NCBI GenBank assembly: GCA_013141325.1
Contig: JABFRE010000207.1
Span: 1 to 43,163, forward strand
Source: Novosphingobium sp.
GTDB taxonomy: Bacteria; Pseudomonadota; Alphaproteobacteria; Sphingomonadales; Sphingomonadaceae
Direction: 5' to 3'
Length of the DNA stretch: 43,163 nucleotides
Below are positions 35,483 to 43,163 of this stretch, one piece after another. How positions within the stretch are numbered: position 1 is the stretch's first letter; each line of letters starts with the position of its first letter. The position numbers and the translations under genes are program-made. The notes beneath the pieces are model-generated. The model was not told where the DNA came from. It was given only the letters and a program-made list of their open reading frames with translations, and ran no database searches.

Positions 35483-36004
35483 TTACTGGTACTGAACCTG
35501 CACGTCGAAGGTACCGGCATAGGCACCGGCAGCCTGGGCAGCCGCCACGTGCAGCGTGCCGCCGACGTTGAAGTCAGCCGTGCCGCCAACCAGCGTGTTG
35601 CCGTTCGGGAAATCCGAAGTCCAGGTGTCAACCGACATGGTCGGCGCGGCGCCGACGCCGGTCCAGCCGACATAGGTCAGCGTCGAAGCGGTGGCAGGCA
35701 GGGTCACGGTGACGGCGGTGTTGGCATCGCCGGTAACGTTGAAGCCGGCAGCCGAGGCAGCGAAGCCCGGGCACACCAGCGCGCCGACGGTGCAGCTGAT
35801 GTTGCCGTTGGTGGCAACCACGACAGTGCCCGCGCCGTTGACGGCGATGGTGTCGAAGTTCAGCGGAGCGGTGTTGGTCACGTTCAGCGAGCTGAGGATC
35901 GTGGCAGTGGCATCAGCCGTGGCGGTAGCCGCCTGAGCCGAAGTGGCAAGCGAAGCGGCGGCAACAGCCATACCGACAACAGCGAGACGAAGCGAAGTAC
36001 GCAT
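35483..36004 (-). CDS. DUF4402 family pilin candidate
   Basis: A 173-residue exported protein with signal MRTSLRLAVVGMAVAAASLATSAQA. The mature chain starts ATATADATATILSSLNVTNTAPLNF, typical of DUF4402, with an alternating strand that could serve as donor strand. It has two cysteines (ISCTVGALVCPGF) that may form a disulfide and is rich in Thr, Ala, Gly and Val. Its end, AYAGTFDVQVQYQ, has a glycine at position 14 from the C-terminus and a penultimate tyrosine, the known chaperone-recognition signature of chaperone-usher pilins. The ATG at 36004 with AGGA upstream is chosen over the longer ORF. It is followed by two hairpins, then chaperone and usher-like genes. Confidence 0.85.
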   Translation of the reverse strand: MRTSLRLAVVGMAVAAASLATSAQAATATADATATILSSLNVTNTAPLNFDTIAVNGAGTVVVATNGNISCTVGALVCPGFAASAAGFNVTGDANTAVTVTLPATASTLTYVGWTGVGAAPTMSVDTWTSDFPNGNTLVGGTADFNVGGTLHVAAAQAAGAYAGTFDVQVQYQ

Positions 36005-36110
36005 GTTTTCCTGGTCCCTTCCAAGCATTCAAAAGCTGCGGCACATCATGGATGCGCCGCTCGAATGGCCGGATTGCCCCCCATTCGCCGGACCTAAGTA
36101 GACGTACGGA

Positions 36111-36139
36111 GTTGTAGGATCGTTTGCGATCAAGGTTAA
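36111..36139 (-). promoter_or_regulatory. Candidate promoter of the pilin operon
   Basis: TTAACC, 17 bases, TACAAC on the minus strand match four of six bases in each of the -35 and -10 consensus boxes. The spacer contains a small inverted repeat GATCG/CGATC. The leader to the pilin start would be about 100 bases. Confidence 0.33.
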
Positions 36140-36188
36140 CCGCGAAGCCCGGAATCTTAACGAATGACCTCTGGGAAAGCCCGTAACC

Positions 36189-37151
36189 CTAGATTCCCCC
36201 GCCTGTCAGGCGCTGACAGATCAGGTCGAGCTGGTCCAGCGTACGGTAACGGATCGTTACCGCGCCCGAACGCGGATCGGCGTCGGCATTGATTCGCACC
36301 GGAAGGCCCAGGAACTCCTCAAGGTGACCCTGAACAGCGGCGATATCGGCAGACGAGCCAGCATCGCGCTGACCGCGCGCGCGGCGCGGCGCACTGCTGC
36401 CAGTGGTACGGCGGCGCACCTGCTTCTCGATCTCGCGCACGGAAAGCTGCCGGGCCACAGCCTGATCGGCCAGGTCCTGGGCGTTTTCGCAGCCAATCAG
36501 CGCACGGGCGTGGCCCATCGACAGCCGTCCGTCTTCGACTAGGTGCAGCACCCCTTCGGGCAGTGCCAGCAACCGCTGGAAATTGGCAACGTGGCTGCGG
36601 CTCTTGTCGACCAGCTTGGCAATCTCGGCCTGGGTCAGACCCTCATCCTCGGCCAACCGGTGATAGGCGCGCGCCTCCTCGATCGGGTTGAGATCTTCGC
36701 GCTGGAGGTTTTCGATCAGTGCCAGAGCGGTCACTTCCCGATCCGAAAGATCGCGGATTAATGCAGGTATTTCATGGAGTTGGGCCTTCTGGGCAGCCCG
36801 CCAGCGCCGTTCCCCCGCCACCAGACGCCACTGCCCGGGTCCGTGCGGGGTGACAATCACCGGCTGGATCAGTCCCCGCGCGGCAATCGAGGCCGCGAGT
36901 TCCTCCAGCGCCGTCTCGTCAAAATGCCGCCGTGGCTGGCCGGGATGGGGAACGATGGTCGCTACGGCCAGCATGGCCAGTCCGCCGGCAGCCGGAGTCG
37001 TCGCTGAAGGATTCGTCCCGGCGGGATTGACCAGCGGCTCCTCGCGGCGGCTGTCGCCCAGCAGCGCGCCGAGTCCCCGGCCCAGCGCCGGGCGCTTGGA
37101 GTTGCCCTCGGCTTTGGGCACGGAGATGCGAATCACCGAATCGTCGCTCAT
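36189..37151 (-). CDS. parB: Chromosome partitioning protein ParB
   Basis: A 320-residue CTP-dependent DNA-binding clamp that loads at parS and spreads. The N-terminal tail has RPALGRGLGALLGD (ParA-stimulating region), then the ParB/sulfiredoxin-like CTPase core with HPGQPRRHFDETALEELAASI, VAGERRWRA (about 111-119) and IENLQREDLNPIEEA. The helix-turn-helix is LTQAEIAKLVDKSRSHVANFQR (about 172-193), and a C-terminal dimerisation domain ends IRYRTLDQLDLICQRL. The start at 37151 overlaps the parA stop (ATGA); the longer track ORF runs into parA. Three parS-like sites lie upstream in the same cluster. Confidence 0.96.
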   Translation of the reverse strand: MSDDSVIRISVPKAEGNSKRPALGRGLGALLGDSRREEPLVNPAGTNPSATTPAAGGLAMLAVATIVPHPGQPRRHFDETALEELAASIAARGLIQPVIVTPHGPGQWRLVAGERRWRAAQKAQLHEIPALIRDLSDREVTALALIENLQREDLNPIEEARAYHRLAEDEGLTQAEIAKLVDKSRSHVANFQRLLALPEGVLHLVEDGRLSMGHARALIGCENAQDLADQAVARQLSVREIEKQVRRRTTGSSAPRRARGQRDAGSSADIAAVQGHLEEFLGLPVRINADADPRSGAVTIRYRTLDQLDLICQRLTGGGI

Positions 37152-37924
37152 GCAGCTTTCCTCTTTTCGGGCAGGCGGGTGATCAATTCGCGGGCCAGCG
37201 CCATATAGGCCCTGCTGCCGCTGCAGGTGTGGTCGTAGACGAGTGCCGGGAGCCCGTGGCTCGGCGCTTCGGACAGGCGGACGTTGCGCGGGATTACGGT
37301 TTCGAACACCAGTTGGCCCAGACACGAGCGCACATCGTCTGCCACCTGGTCCGTCAGGCGGTTGCGCCGGTCGAACATGGTAAGAGCGACGCCAACGATG
37401 CCCAGATCGGGATTGAATCGCTGCTGAACCCGCTCCACCGTCTGCAAGAGCTGGCTCAGCCCCTCGAGCGCAAAGAACTCGCACTGCAACGGCACCAGCA
37501 GGGTATCGGCCGCGCACAGCGCGTTGAGTGTCAGCAGGCCGAGCGAGGGCGGGCAGTCGATAAAGCAGATGTCGTGATGCGAATCTCCCGCCAGCGCCGT
37601 GCGGAGCCGGTCGGTGCGGTTGTCGACCGAGACCAGCTCGACCTCGGCACCAGACAGATCGACGGTGGCCGGAATCACGTCGAGTCCGGGAATCCGGGTC
37701 GGCTGGATGCAGTCGGCCAGCGCCACCTGATCCACCATCAGGTCGTAGGACGAGCGCTCGCGCTGGCCCGCGCCAATGCCGATGCCGGTTGATGCGTTGC
37801 CCTGTGGGTCAAGGTCAATAAGCAAGGTTTTCCAACCGGCTGCGGCCATGGCGGTGGCGATATTGATCGCCGTGGTGGTCTTGCCCACCCCGCCCTTTTG
37901 GTTGGCGATCGCAACGCGAATCAC
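37148..37924 (-). CDS. parA: Chromosome partitioning ATPase ParA
   Basis: A 258-residue deviant Walker ATPase acting with ParB in chromosome segregation. The deviant Walker A is IANQKGGVGKTTTAINIA near the N-terminus, followed by LLIDLDPQGNASTGIG and the Walker B segment ICFIDCPPSLGLLTLNAL. The start is a GTG whose bases overlap the rsmG TGA (GTGA). It ends four bases into parB. There is no N-terminal helix-turn-helix, so it is a chromosomal-type ParA rather than a plasmid regulator type. Confidence 0.97.
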   Translation of the reverse strand: MIRVAIANQKGGVGKTTTAINIATAMAAAGWKTLLIDLDPQGNASTGIGIGAGQRERSSYDLMVDQVALADCIQPTRIPGLDVIPATVDLSGAEVELVSVDNRTDRLRTALAGDSHHDICFIDCPPSLGLLTLNALCAADTLLVPLQCEFFALEGLSQLLQTVERVQQRFNPDLGIVGVALTMFDRRNRLTDQVADDVRSCLGQLVFETVIPRNVRLSEAPSHGLPALVYDHTCSGSRAYMALARELITRLPEKRKAA

Positions 37925-38580
37925 AGCCTATTTCCCTTCGTTCCGGCACTGGCTGGGCCGATCAGCGAGCCAACGATGATCCCGGCTTCGGGATCGGTCA
38001 GCGATTGTTCCACGTGAAACATATGCTGCCAGCGAGTCAGTTCACGCAATTCTTGCGGCGCGGACCGCCCCTTGGGCAACAACCAAATGGTGTCGGCTGT
38101 GGAAAAGCGCGCGGAAAGGTCCAGCAAGCGGGCAAGTGGCGCAAAGGCGCGTGCCGAAATAACCCGGACCGGCCGACTGGGAACCAGCTCCAGCCGTGTA
38201 CCTTCAATTCGCGCCCGATTGAGCCCCAGCTCTTGCCGCGCGCGATCTAGCCATTCGATTCGCCGCGCCCGCGATTCGACCATGATCACTTCGCAGTCCG
38301 GGCGCAGCGCCGCGATGACCAGGCCCGGAAAACCAGCGCCCGTTCCCATATCGAGCCAGGGCGAGCAGGTTTCACGGGAAACATGGCGGAGCAGCTGGGC
38401 CGAATCGGCAATGTGCCGCAGCCAGACCGCCTCAAGGCTGGCCGCCGACACCAGATTCTGCCGCGCATTTTCAGCGCGGAGCAGTGCGACCAGGCATGCG
38501 AGCCGCTCAGCCGTCAGCGCGTCCCATTCGGGCAGACCTTCCAGCCAGCCGCGCGCGTCGGTTTCGTTGTGCAGGGTCAT
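37921..38580 (-). CDS. rsmG: 16S rRNA (guanine527-N7)-methyltransferase RsmG
   Basis: A 219-residue SAM-dependent methyltransferase. The SAM motif is [16 protein letters not shown] (about residues 74-90), with [23 protein letters not shown] before it and [16 protein letters not shown] later. It methylates G527 of 16S rRNA, where loss gives low-level streptomycin resistance in other bacteria. Two parS-like sequences lie in its coding region, encoding MFHVEQ and HVSRETC. It overlaps mnmG and parA by four bases each. Confidence 0.96.
   Translation of the reverse strand: MTLHNETDARGWLEGLPEWDALTAERLACLVALLRAENARQNLVSAASLEAVWLRHIADSAQLLRHVSRETCSPWLDMGTGAGFPGLVIAALRPDCEVIMVESRARRIEWLDRARQELGLNRARIEGTRLELVPSRPVRVISARAFAPLARLLDLSARFSTADTIWLLPKGRSAPQELRELTRWQHMFHVEQSLTDPEAGIIVGSLIGPASAGTKGNRL
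38006..38021. other. parS: parS-like site inside rsmG
   Basis: TGTTCCACGTGAAACA differs from the consensus parS TGTTTCACGTGAAACA at one position. On the coding strand it encodes MFHVEQ near the RsmG C-terminus, so the protein sequence may be shaped by the site. Confidence 0.88.
38368..38383. other. parS: Degenerate parS-like site inside rsmG
   Basis: GGTTTCACGGGAAACA differs from parS at two positions (1 and 10). It encodes HVSRETC in RsmG. Binding by ParB is likely weaker than at the other two sites. Confidence 0.55.
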
Positions 38581-40442
38581 GCGGCCAGGCCATCCCCGCC
38601 CGCCACCCGCCGCGCGTGGACCAGCAGTGCAGCAAGCGCCGCCGGGGTGATCCCCGGGACCCGTCCCGCCGCCGCCAGCGTGGTCGGGCGGGCGCGGCTG
38701 AGCCGTTCCACCATCTCGCGCGACAGGCCGGGAATCGCGGCATAGGGAAACGCATCCCCCAGCAGCAATCCCTCGCCGGCCCGCAGATCGCGTAGTTCCG
38801 CCTCCTGCCGGGCGAGGTAGGGTGCATAGGCGGCATCCTCTGCCATTTCCGCGGCGAGATCGGATTCAACCGCCAGCCCCTCCCCCAACCACGGCGCCAG
38901 CGCCGACAGCTCAACCCCGGCGAACCGCAACCATTCGCGCAGCGGTAGCCGCCCGGTGTCAGCACGCACCGGCAAACCCGCTCCGGCCAGCATGGCGCTG
39001 GTAACCGAACGGTCCAGCGCATGGTCCAGCTGCGAACGCTGAGCCTCGCGGCGCGCGAACCACTCCGCGCGCTCCGCACCTACGCACCCCGCCGCCAAGG
39101 CCAGAGGGGTCAGCCGGCTTGAAGCATTGTTGGCCCTGAGCCGCAGGCGGTATTCGGCCCGCGCCGTCAGCATCCGGTAGGGTTCGGTCACCCCGTGCAG
39201 GGTCAGGTCGTCGACCATCACCGCCATATAGCTGTTGGCGCGGTCAAGCGGCGCCGGTTCGCGCCCGAGCACCGTAGCGGCCGCGTGCATCCCGGCAACC
39301 AGGCCCTGGGCTGCGGCTTCCTCATACCCGGTGGTCCCGTTGATCTGGCCCGCGCAATAGAGTCCGGGGATAGCGCGCAGTTCCAGACCGGCACGCAGCG
39401 CGCGCGGATCGATGTGATCGTATTCAACCGCATAGCCCGGAACGGCCATGTCCACCCGTTCCAGACCCTCCATTGTCCGCAGCATGGCAAGCTGGACATC
39501 GGCAGGCAGCGAGGTGCTGATCCCGTTGGGATAGACCAGCGGCGTGTCGAGCCCTTCGGGCTCAAGGAACACCTGATGGCCATCGCGATCGGCGAAACGA
39601 TGGATCTTGTCCTCGATCGACGGACAATAGCGCGGACCCGACGCCCCGATCGCGCCGGAAAACAGTGGCGAGCGGTGCAGGTTGGCACGGATCACCGCGT
39701 GGCTGCGCGGATTGGTGCGGGTGATCGCACAGAACACCTGCGGCAGCACGCGTCCGCGGCCCAGTGCCGCCATCGACCATGGCTCGGCATCGCTGGCTTG
39801 CTCCTCAAGCCGCGCCCAATCGATAGTTCGACCATCGAGACGCGGCGGGGTTCCAGTCTTGAGCCGGGCCATCGGCAGGCCGGCGTCGCGGATCTGGTCC
39901 GCAAGCCGCTGGGCGGAAGCCTCGCCAATCCGCCCGCCAACTGTCCGCTCTTCGCCGCGGAACAGCACGCCACCAAGGAACGTTCCCGTGCACAGCACCA
40001 CTGCCGCGCTGTCGATCACGGTGCCGTCAGCCAGCTCGATCCCGGCGACCCTGCCCGCCCGCAACTGCAACGCGGCAGCCTCGCCCTCGATCTGGGTCAG
40101 ATCGCCTTGCTCGCGGAGCAAGCGTTGAACCGCAGCCTTGAAGCGCATCCGATCGGCCTGAACCCGCGGCCCCTGCACTGCCGAGCCTTTCGAGCGGTTG
40201 AGCATCCGGTAATGGATGGCACCAGCATCGGCGGCGCGGGCGATGATCCCGTCGAAGGCATCCACTTCGCGGACCAGGTGCCCCTTGCCCAGCCCGCCGA
40301 TCGCCGGATTGCAGCTCATCGCCCCGATCGCGTCGAGCGCGAAGCTGACCAGCGCCACGCGCGCGCCCATCCGCGCCGCGACCGCCGCCGCTTCCACGCC
40401 AGCGTGCCCGCCGCCGACCACGATGATGTCGAATTGATGCAT
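38577..40442 (-). CDS. mnmG: tRNA uridine-5-carboxymethylaminomethyl modification enzyme MnmG
   Basis: A 621-residue FAD enzyme (formerly GidA) that with MnmE modifies the wobble U34 of several tRNAs. The dinucleotide-binding start is [23 protein letters not shown], followed by [25 protein letters not shown] and the conserved cysteine-containing [12 protein letters not shown] and [21 protein letters not shown]. Length and order of motifs are normal. It starts 39 bases after mnmE with a perfect parS between, and its stop overlaps the rsmG start. Confidence 0.97.
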   Translation of the reverse strand: MHQFDIIVVGGGHAGVEAAAVAARMGARVALVSFALDAIGAMSCNPAIGGLGKGHLVREVDAFDGIIARAADAGAIHYRMLNRSKGSAVQGPRVQADRMRFKAAVQRLLREQGDLTQIEGEAAALQLRAGRVAGIELADGTVIDSAAVVLCTGTFLGGVLFRGEERTVGGRIGEASAQRLADQIRDAGLPMARLKTGTPPRLDGRTIDWARLEEQASDAEPWSMAALGRGRVLPQVFCAITRTNPRSHAVIRANLHRSPLFSGAIGASGPRYCPSIEDKIHRFADRDGHQVFLEPEGLDTPLVYPNGISTSLPADVQLAMLRTMEGLERVDMAVPGYAVEYDHIDPRALRAGLELRAIPGLYCAGQINGTTGYEEAAAQGLVAGMHAAATVLGREPAPLDRANSYMAVMVDDLTLHGVTEPYRMLTARAEYRLRLRANNASSRLTPLALAAGCVGAERAEWFARREAQRSQLDHALDRSVTSAMLAGAGLPVRADTGRLPLREWLRFAGVELSALAPWLGEGLAVESDLAAEMAEDAAYAPYLARQEAELRDLRAGEGLLLGDAFPYAAIPGLSREMVERLSRARPTTLAAAGRVPGITPAALAALLVHARRVAGGDGLAA

Positions 40443-40465
40443 TACCCGGCGCTGTAGCCGAGGAG

Positions 40466-40481
40466 TGTTTCACGTGAAACA
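40466..40481. other. parS: Perfect parS site between mnmE and mnmG
   Basis: TGTTTCACGTGAAACA is an exact 16-base consensus parS; the inverted repeat extends one more pair on each side (GTG...CAC). It fills most of the 39-base mnmE-mnmG gap and its last paired base is shared with the mnmE stop codon. ParB is expected to load here. Confidence 0.95.
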
Positions 40482-41759
40482 CTATTTGCCGATGCAGAAC
40501 CGTCCGAACAGAGTGTCCAGCATGTCTTCGGTCGCAGTCCGCCCCAACAAGGCATCGAACGCGACCCGCGCCAGCCGCAGGCTTTCCGCGATCAGCAGCG
40601 TATCGCTCAAGCTGGCCGCCGCGCCCAGCGATTCGGCGGCGTCAGCCATCAGCCGGTGCTGGCGGGCATTGAGCGCGGCATCACCGGGGCGCGGCAGAGC
40701 GGCGCGCGCGGTTGCAATCAGTTCGGCGCGAAGGCTTGCCATCCCCTCACCGGTCCGCGCCGACAGCCGGTGGCGCGCCGCGTGCTTGGCCGGATGATCC
40801 GGCGCATCGCAGCGCGGCTCGATCTCCCAGGCCCCGTCAGGTCCCGCTCCTTCCGGACCGAGCCACAGGACAAGGTCTGCGGTGTCGAGCGCCGCCAATG
40901 CTCGCTCCACTCCGATCGCCTCGATTGCGTCCTCCGCCGCTTCGCGCAGCCCGGCGGTGTCGACAAACCGGAACGGCACGCCGGCCAGCGCGACGGGGTG
41001 GGTCAGGACGTCACGAGTGGTCCCCGCGGTAGGCGCGGTGATCGCGGCTTCTCTTCCTATTAACGCATTGAAAAGAGTGCTTTTTCCGGCATTCGGCGGA
41101 CCGGCCAGCACCACCCGGAAGCCTTCGCGCAGCGCTTCGGCCCGCGGTCGCGCCAACCACTGCCGAATTTCGTCCTCCAGCCCGGCCAGCAGTCCGGAAA
41201 AATCGCCGGGCAGTCCGGAGACATCGTCCTCGTCGCCAAAATCGAGCACGGCCTCCACCGCAGCCGAAAGCTGCAAGACCCGCTCGCGCCACGCGGCAAC
41301 CTGCTGCGAAAAGGCACCGCCGGCCATGGCAAGGGCCGATTGCCGTTGCAGTTCGGTTTCGGCGGCGAGCAGGTCGGCCAGTCCTTCGGCCTCGGCCAGG
41401 TCAATCCTGCCGTTGGCGAAGGCGCGGCGGGTAAACTCGCCTGGTTCGGCGCGGCGCAGCCCCGGCACGGCGCCCAAAGCCGCGTCCACCGCCGCCACCA
41501 CGGCCCGGCCGCCGTGGCAGTGCAGTTCGAGCGTATCTTCACCGGTGGCCGTGCCCGGCCCCGGCAACCACAGCGCCAGCGCCCGGTCGATCGTGGTCCC
41601 TGTCCCGTCACGCAGCGTGACTGTCACCGCCCGGCGCGGCGGCAGCCGTCGCCGGGCCAGAGCGGACAGCGCCGCTCCGGCCTCAGCACCGCTGATCCGG
41701 ACGACCGCAATCGCGGCCGGCGGGGATCCGCTCGACAAGGCGAAGATCGTGTCAGCCAT
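40482..41759 (-). CDS. mnmE: tRNA modification GTPase MnmE
   Basis: A 425-residue GTPase (TrmE) acting with MnmG on tRNA U34. The N-terminal formyl-tetrahydrofolate-binding domain starts DTIFALSSGSPPAAIAVVRISG and has LELHCHGG and GEFTRRAFANGRIDLAEAEGLADL. G1 is GPPNAGKST (220-228), G2 TAGTTRD (244-250), G3 DTAG (267-270), and the C-terminus is FCIGK with the essential cysteine. The usual G4 NKxD is not present: the matching place reads EPRCD (314-318). The true start is the ATG at 41759; the track adds four residues. It lies 39 bases after the DUF6489 gene. Confidence 0.95.
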   Translation of the reverse strand: MADTIFALSSGSPPAAIAVVRISGAEAGAALSALARRRLPPRRAVTVTLRDGTGTTIDRALALWLPGPGTATGEDTLELHCHGGRAVVAAVDAALGAVPGLRRAEPGEFTRRAFANGRIDLAEAEGLADLLAAETELQRQSALAMAGGAFSQQVAAWRERVLQLSAAVEAVLDFGDEDDVSGLPGDFSGLLAGLEDEIRQWLARPRAEALREGFRVVLAGPPNAGKSTLFNALIGREAAITAPTAGTTRDVLTHPVALAGVPFRFVDTAGLREAAEDAIEAIGVERALAALDTADLVLWLGPEGAGPDGAWEIEPRCDAPDHPAKHAARHRLSARTGEGMASLRAELIATARAALPRPGDAALNARQHRLMADAAESLGAAASLSDTLLIAESLRLARVAFDALLGRTATEDMLDTLFGRFCIGK

Positions 41760-41798
41760 TTTCGTGAGCATCCCGGGCAGGACCCGGGATGGCGTCTC

Positions 41799-42065
41799 TC
41801 ATTCGTCGCCCTTGGACTTCTTCTTGCCCGAACCGCCGGCAAAGGCCGTGCCACCTTCGACGAATTGCTGGAACAGCTTCATTCCGATCTGACCCATCGG
41901 CGCCAGGCCTTTGGCGAATTCCTGCAGCTGATCGACGTTGGCCGCACCCTTCATCGCCTTGCCAATGGCATCGACATAGAACTCGTTGGCCTTGCCGACA
42001 TCGGGCAGGCCGAGGAAAGTGCGCGCTTCTTCCGGCGTGCAATCGACTTCGAGATGAATCTTCAT
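41799..42065 (-). CDS. DUF6489 family small protein
   Basis: An 88-residue protein, MKIHLEVDCTPEEARTFLGL onward, with PDVGKANEFYVDAIGKAMKG and a glycine/lysine-rich tail GGSGKKKSKGDE. I recognise it as DUF6489-like, found mainly in alphaproteobacteria; function is unknown. A near-perfect GAGGAGGAACC RBS precedes the ATG at 42065, so the longer track ORF is not used. It is the first gene of the mnmE-parB run and may share its promoter. The domain name is from memory and less certain than the gene itself. Confidence 0.85.
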   Translation of the reverse strand: MKIHLEVDCTPEEARTFLGLPDVGKANEFYVDAIGKAMKGAANVDQLQEFAKGLAPMGQIGMKLFQQFVEGGTAFAGGSGKKKSKGDE

Positions 42066-42118
42066 GGTTCCTCCTCGGGCAAACCCCGGTCTCCCCTGCC
42101 CCTTGCTGGCATAGGCCC

Positions 42119-42145
42119 TTGGCAAAGTCCACGCCACGCTTACTG
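42119..42145 (+). promoter_or_regulatory. Candidate promoter of the dienelactone hydrolase gene
   Basis: TTGGCAA, 12 bases, GCTTACTG resembles the TTGACGS/GCTANAWC pattern with several mismatches. It lies in the divergent gap before the hydrolase ATG, 32 bases upstream. Confidence 0.3.
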
Positions 42146-42177
42146 TGTCGGGCAAAGCCGAACCCACGGAGCACGCC

Positions 42178-42876
42178 ATGACCGAAACCGTCCGGATTCC
42201 CGCGCTCGATGGCAGCGGAACGATCCCCGCCTACGTCGCCCGTCCGCAAGGCCCGGCAAAAGCTGCCGTCATCGTGATTCCGGAGATTTTCGGCGTCAAC
42301 CCGGGGATCCGCCAGAAGTGCGATGGCTGGGCCGCGCAAGGCTATCTTGCCATTGCGCCCGATATCTTCTGGCGCTTTGCTCCTGGGGTTGAGCTCGATC
42401 CCGATATCGAGGCGGAACTCAACGAGGCCTTCGGCTATTTCCAGCGCTACGATCCCGCTGACGGGGTTTACGACATCGAGGCGGCGATCAAGTGGCTGCG
42501 CTCCACCCAGGGCGTCGGCAAGGTCGGCTGCGCAGGGTACTGCCTGGGCGGGCGACTTGCCTACATGGCCGCCACGCGGACCGATATCGATGCCTCGGTC
42601 GGCTACTACGGGGTGATGATCGACCAGATGCTGGGCGAGAGCCACGCGATCGCCAATCCGCTGATGCTGCATATCCCGACCGCCGATCACTTTGTCGGGC
42701 CGGAAGCCCAGGCCGCGATCCACGCCGGGCTGGACGATCACCCGCGCGTGACGCTGCACGACTATCCAGGGCTCGACCACGGCTTTGCCGCCGAACTGGG
42801 CGCACGCCGCGACGAAGCGGGGGCCGCCTTGGCCGACAGCCGCACCGCAGCCTTCCTCCAGGAGCATCTGGCATGA
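42178..42876 (+). CDS. Dienelactone hydrolase family protein
   Basis: A 232-residue alpha/beta hydrolase. The family's catalytic set is visible: E36 in IPEIFGV, nucleophile C122 in GYCLGG, D170 in PTADHF and H201 in LDHGFA. Known members hydrolyse dienelactone in chloroaromatic breakdown, but many are general carboxymethylenebutenolidase-like esterases, so the substrate here is open. The ATG at 42178 with GGAGCACGCC before it is used. Its TGA overlaps the next ATG (ATGA). Confidence 0.92.
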   Translation: MTETVRIPALDGSGTIPAYVARPQGPAKAAVIVIPEIFGVNPGIRQKCDGWAAQGYLAIAPDIFWRFAPGVELDPDIEAELNEAFGYFQRYDPADGVYDIEAAIKWLRSTQGVGKVGCAGYCLGGRLAYMAATRTDIDASVGYYGVMIDQMLGESHAIANPLMLHIPTADHFVGPEAQAAIHAGLDDHPRVTLHDYPGLDHGFAAELGARRDEAGAALADSRTAAFLQEHLA

Positions 42877-43163
42877 GCACACATGCGGGTCTTGCCCGCT
42901 GGCACGCCTATATGGACGGAGGCAGCGACCCGACGGTTCTGGCGGCGATGCTGGCCGATGATGCCGTTTTTCATTCGCCCGTGGTCCACACCCCGCAGGC
43001 CGGCAAGGCCAAGGTGATGGCCTATCTCGGCGCGGCTGGATCGGTCTTCGGAACGGGCAGCTTCCGCTATGTCCGCGAAGTGGCCGATGGGGACAGCGTG
43101 ATGCTGGAGTTCGAAGCCGAAATCGACGGCATCCACGTCAACGGCGTCGACATCATCCGCTTT
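42873..43163 (+). CDS. NTF2-like/SnoaL-like protein, N-terminal part
   Basis: The first 97 codons are in the window and the gene runs off the right edge, so the track does not list it. It begins ATGAGCACACATGCG at 42873, overlapping the hydrolase stop. The protein reads MSTHAGLARWHAYMDGGSDP, then TVLAAMLADDAVFHSPVVHTPQAGKAKVMAYLGAAG and a beta-rich stretch VMLEFEAEIDGIHVNGVDIIRF, as in the cone-shaped NTF2-like fold (SnoaL type). Such proteins are small cytosolic enzymes or ligand binders; the role here is unknown. Confidence 0.85.
   Translation, partial: MSTHAGLARWHAYMDGGSDPTVLAAMLADDAVFHSPVVHTPQAGKAKVMAYLGAAGSVFGTGSFRYVREVADGDSVMLEFEAEIDGIHVNGVDIIRF

Noticed and set aside
36152-36196. Two GANTC (CcrM) sites upstream of the pilin gene
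   Set aside because: GAATC at 36152 and GATTC at 36192 could suggest cell-cycle methylation control, but two sites in this space are not clearly above chance and one lies inside parB.
40465-40797. ORFs beginning MFHVKH at 38005 and 40465
   Set aside because: Their starts are created by the parS sequences (TTTCACGTGAAA) and the rest is antisense to rsmG and mnmE.

Overview
The window is high-GC, tightly packed bacterial core chromosome with short intergenic gaps and many 4-bp ATGA/GTGA stop-start overlaps. Gene content and order point to an alphaproteobacterium, most likely Sphingomonadales (Sphingomonadaceae or Erythrobacteraceae): a TrcR/DUF1013 cell-cycle factor, a CarD regulator, DUF1192 and DUF6489 small proteins, a Suv3-like helicase followed by an S4 protein and a 7Fe ferredoxin, and a DUF4402 pilin cluster. 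The block mnmE-parS-mnmG-rsmG-parA-parB, with three parS-like sites inside 2.5 kb, indicates a position close to the replication origin. I see no rRNA, tRNA, insertion sequence, prophage or CRISPR array.

Layout. 1-142: start of proA (minus, cut by the window edge). 369-1893: M23 peptidase overlapping a bactofilin, a cell-wall/cytoskeleton pair. 1922-4393 (minus): trcR followed by a long-chain acyl-CoA synthetase. 4553-6553: acidic lipoprotein, quinone oxidoreductase, DUF1192 protein. 6685-12058 (plus): clpA, truncated haemoglobin, SulP anion transporter, exported barrel-like protein. 12059-18278 (minus): a tightly packed run M23 peptidase > hemB > GNAT > MFS/spermidine-synthase fusion > gamma carbonic anhydrase > DUF167. 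18442-21649 (plus): helicase > S4 protein > fdxA, all translationally coupled. 22012-23884: carD with a strong terminator, then two lipoproteins. 23885-24835 (minus): Sua5/TsaC. 24891-27451: acyl-CoA dehydrogenase coupled to a DUF815 ATPase. 27462-30360: membrane-anchored sorbosone-dehydrogenase-like protein (minus), free-methionine sulfoxide reductase, glycine-zipper envelope protein. 30440-31594: second acyl-CoA dehydrogenase (minus).

31676-36004 (minus) is the most interesting accessory-looking part. A DUF4402 pilin candidate is followed by two hairpins, then a PapD-like chaperone, then an 894-residue usher-like outer-membrane protein ending in SD-like/carboxypeptidase-regulatory-like beta domains. 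It reads as a minimal, non-canonical chaperone-usher fimbrial system; the pilin C-terminus carries the Gly-14/penultimate-Tyr signature of chaperone-usher subunits.

36189-42065 (minus): DUF6489 > mnmE > parS > mnmG > rsmG > parA > parB, combining tRNA wobble U34 modification, 16S rRNA methylation and chromosome segregation. 42178-end (plus): dienelactone hydrolase overlapping the start of an NTF2-like protein that runs off the window.

Other points worth a look: a nearly identical GCAA-capped hairpin in the trcR leader and as the carD terminator, a degenerate G4 motif in MnmE, and convergent genes whose stop codons abut exactly. Start sites were chosen from RBS, signal peptide and overlap evidence; all family assignments are from reading the protein sequences, not from database searches.
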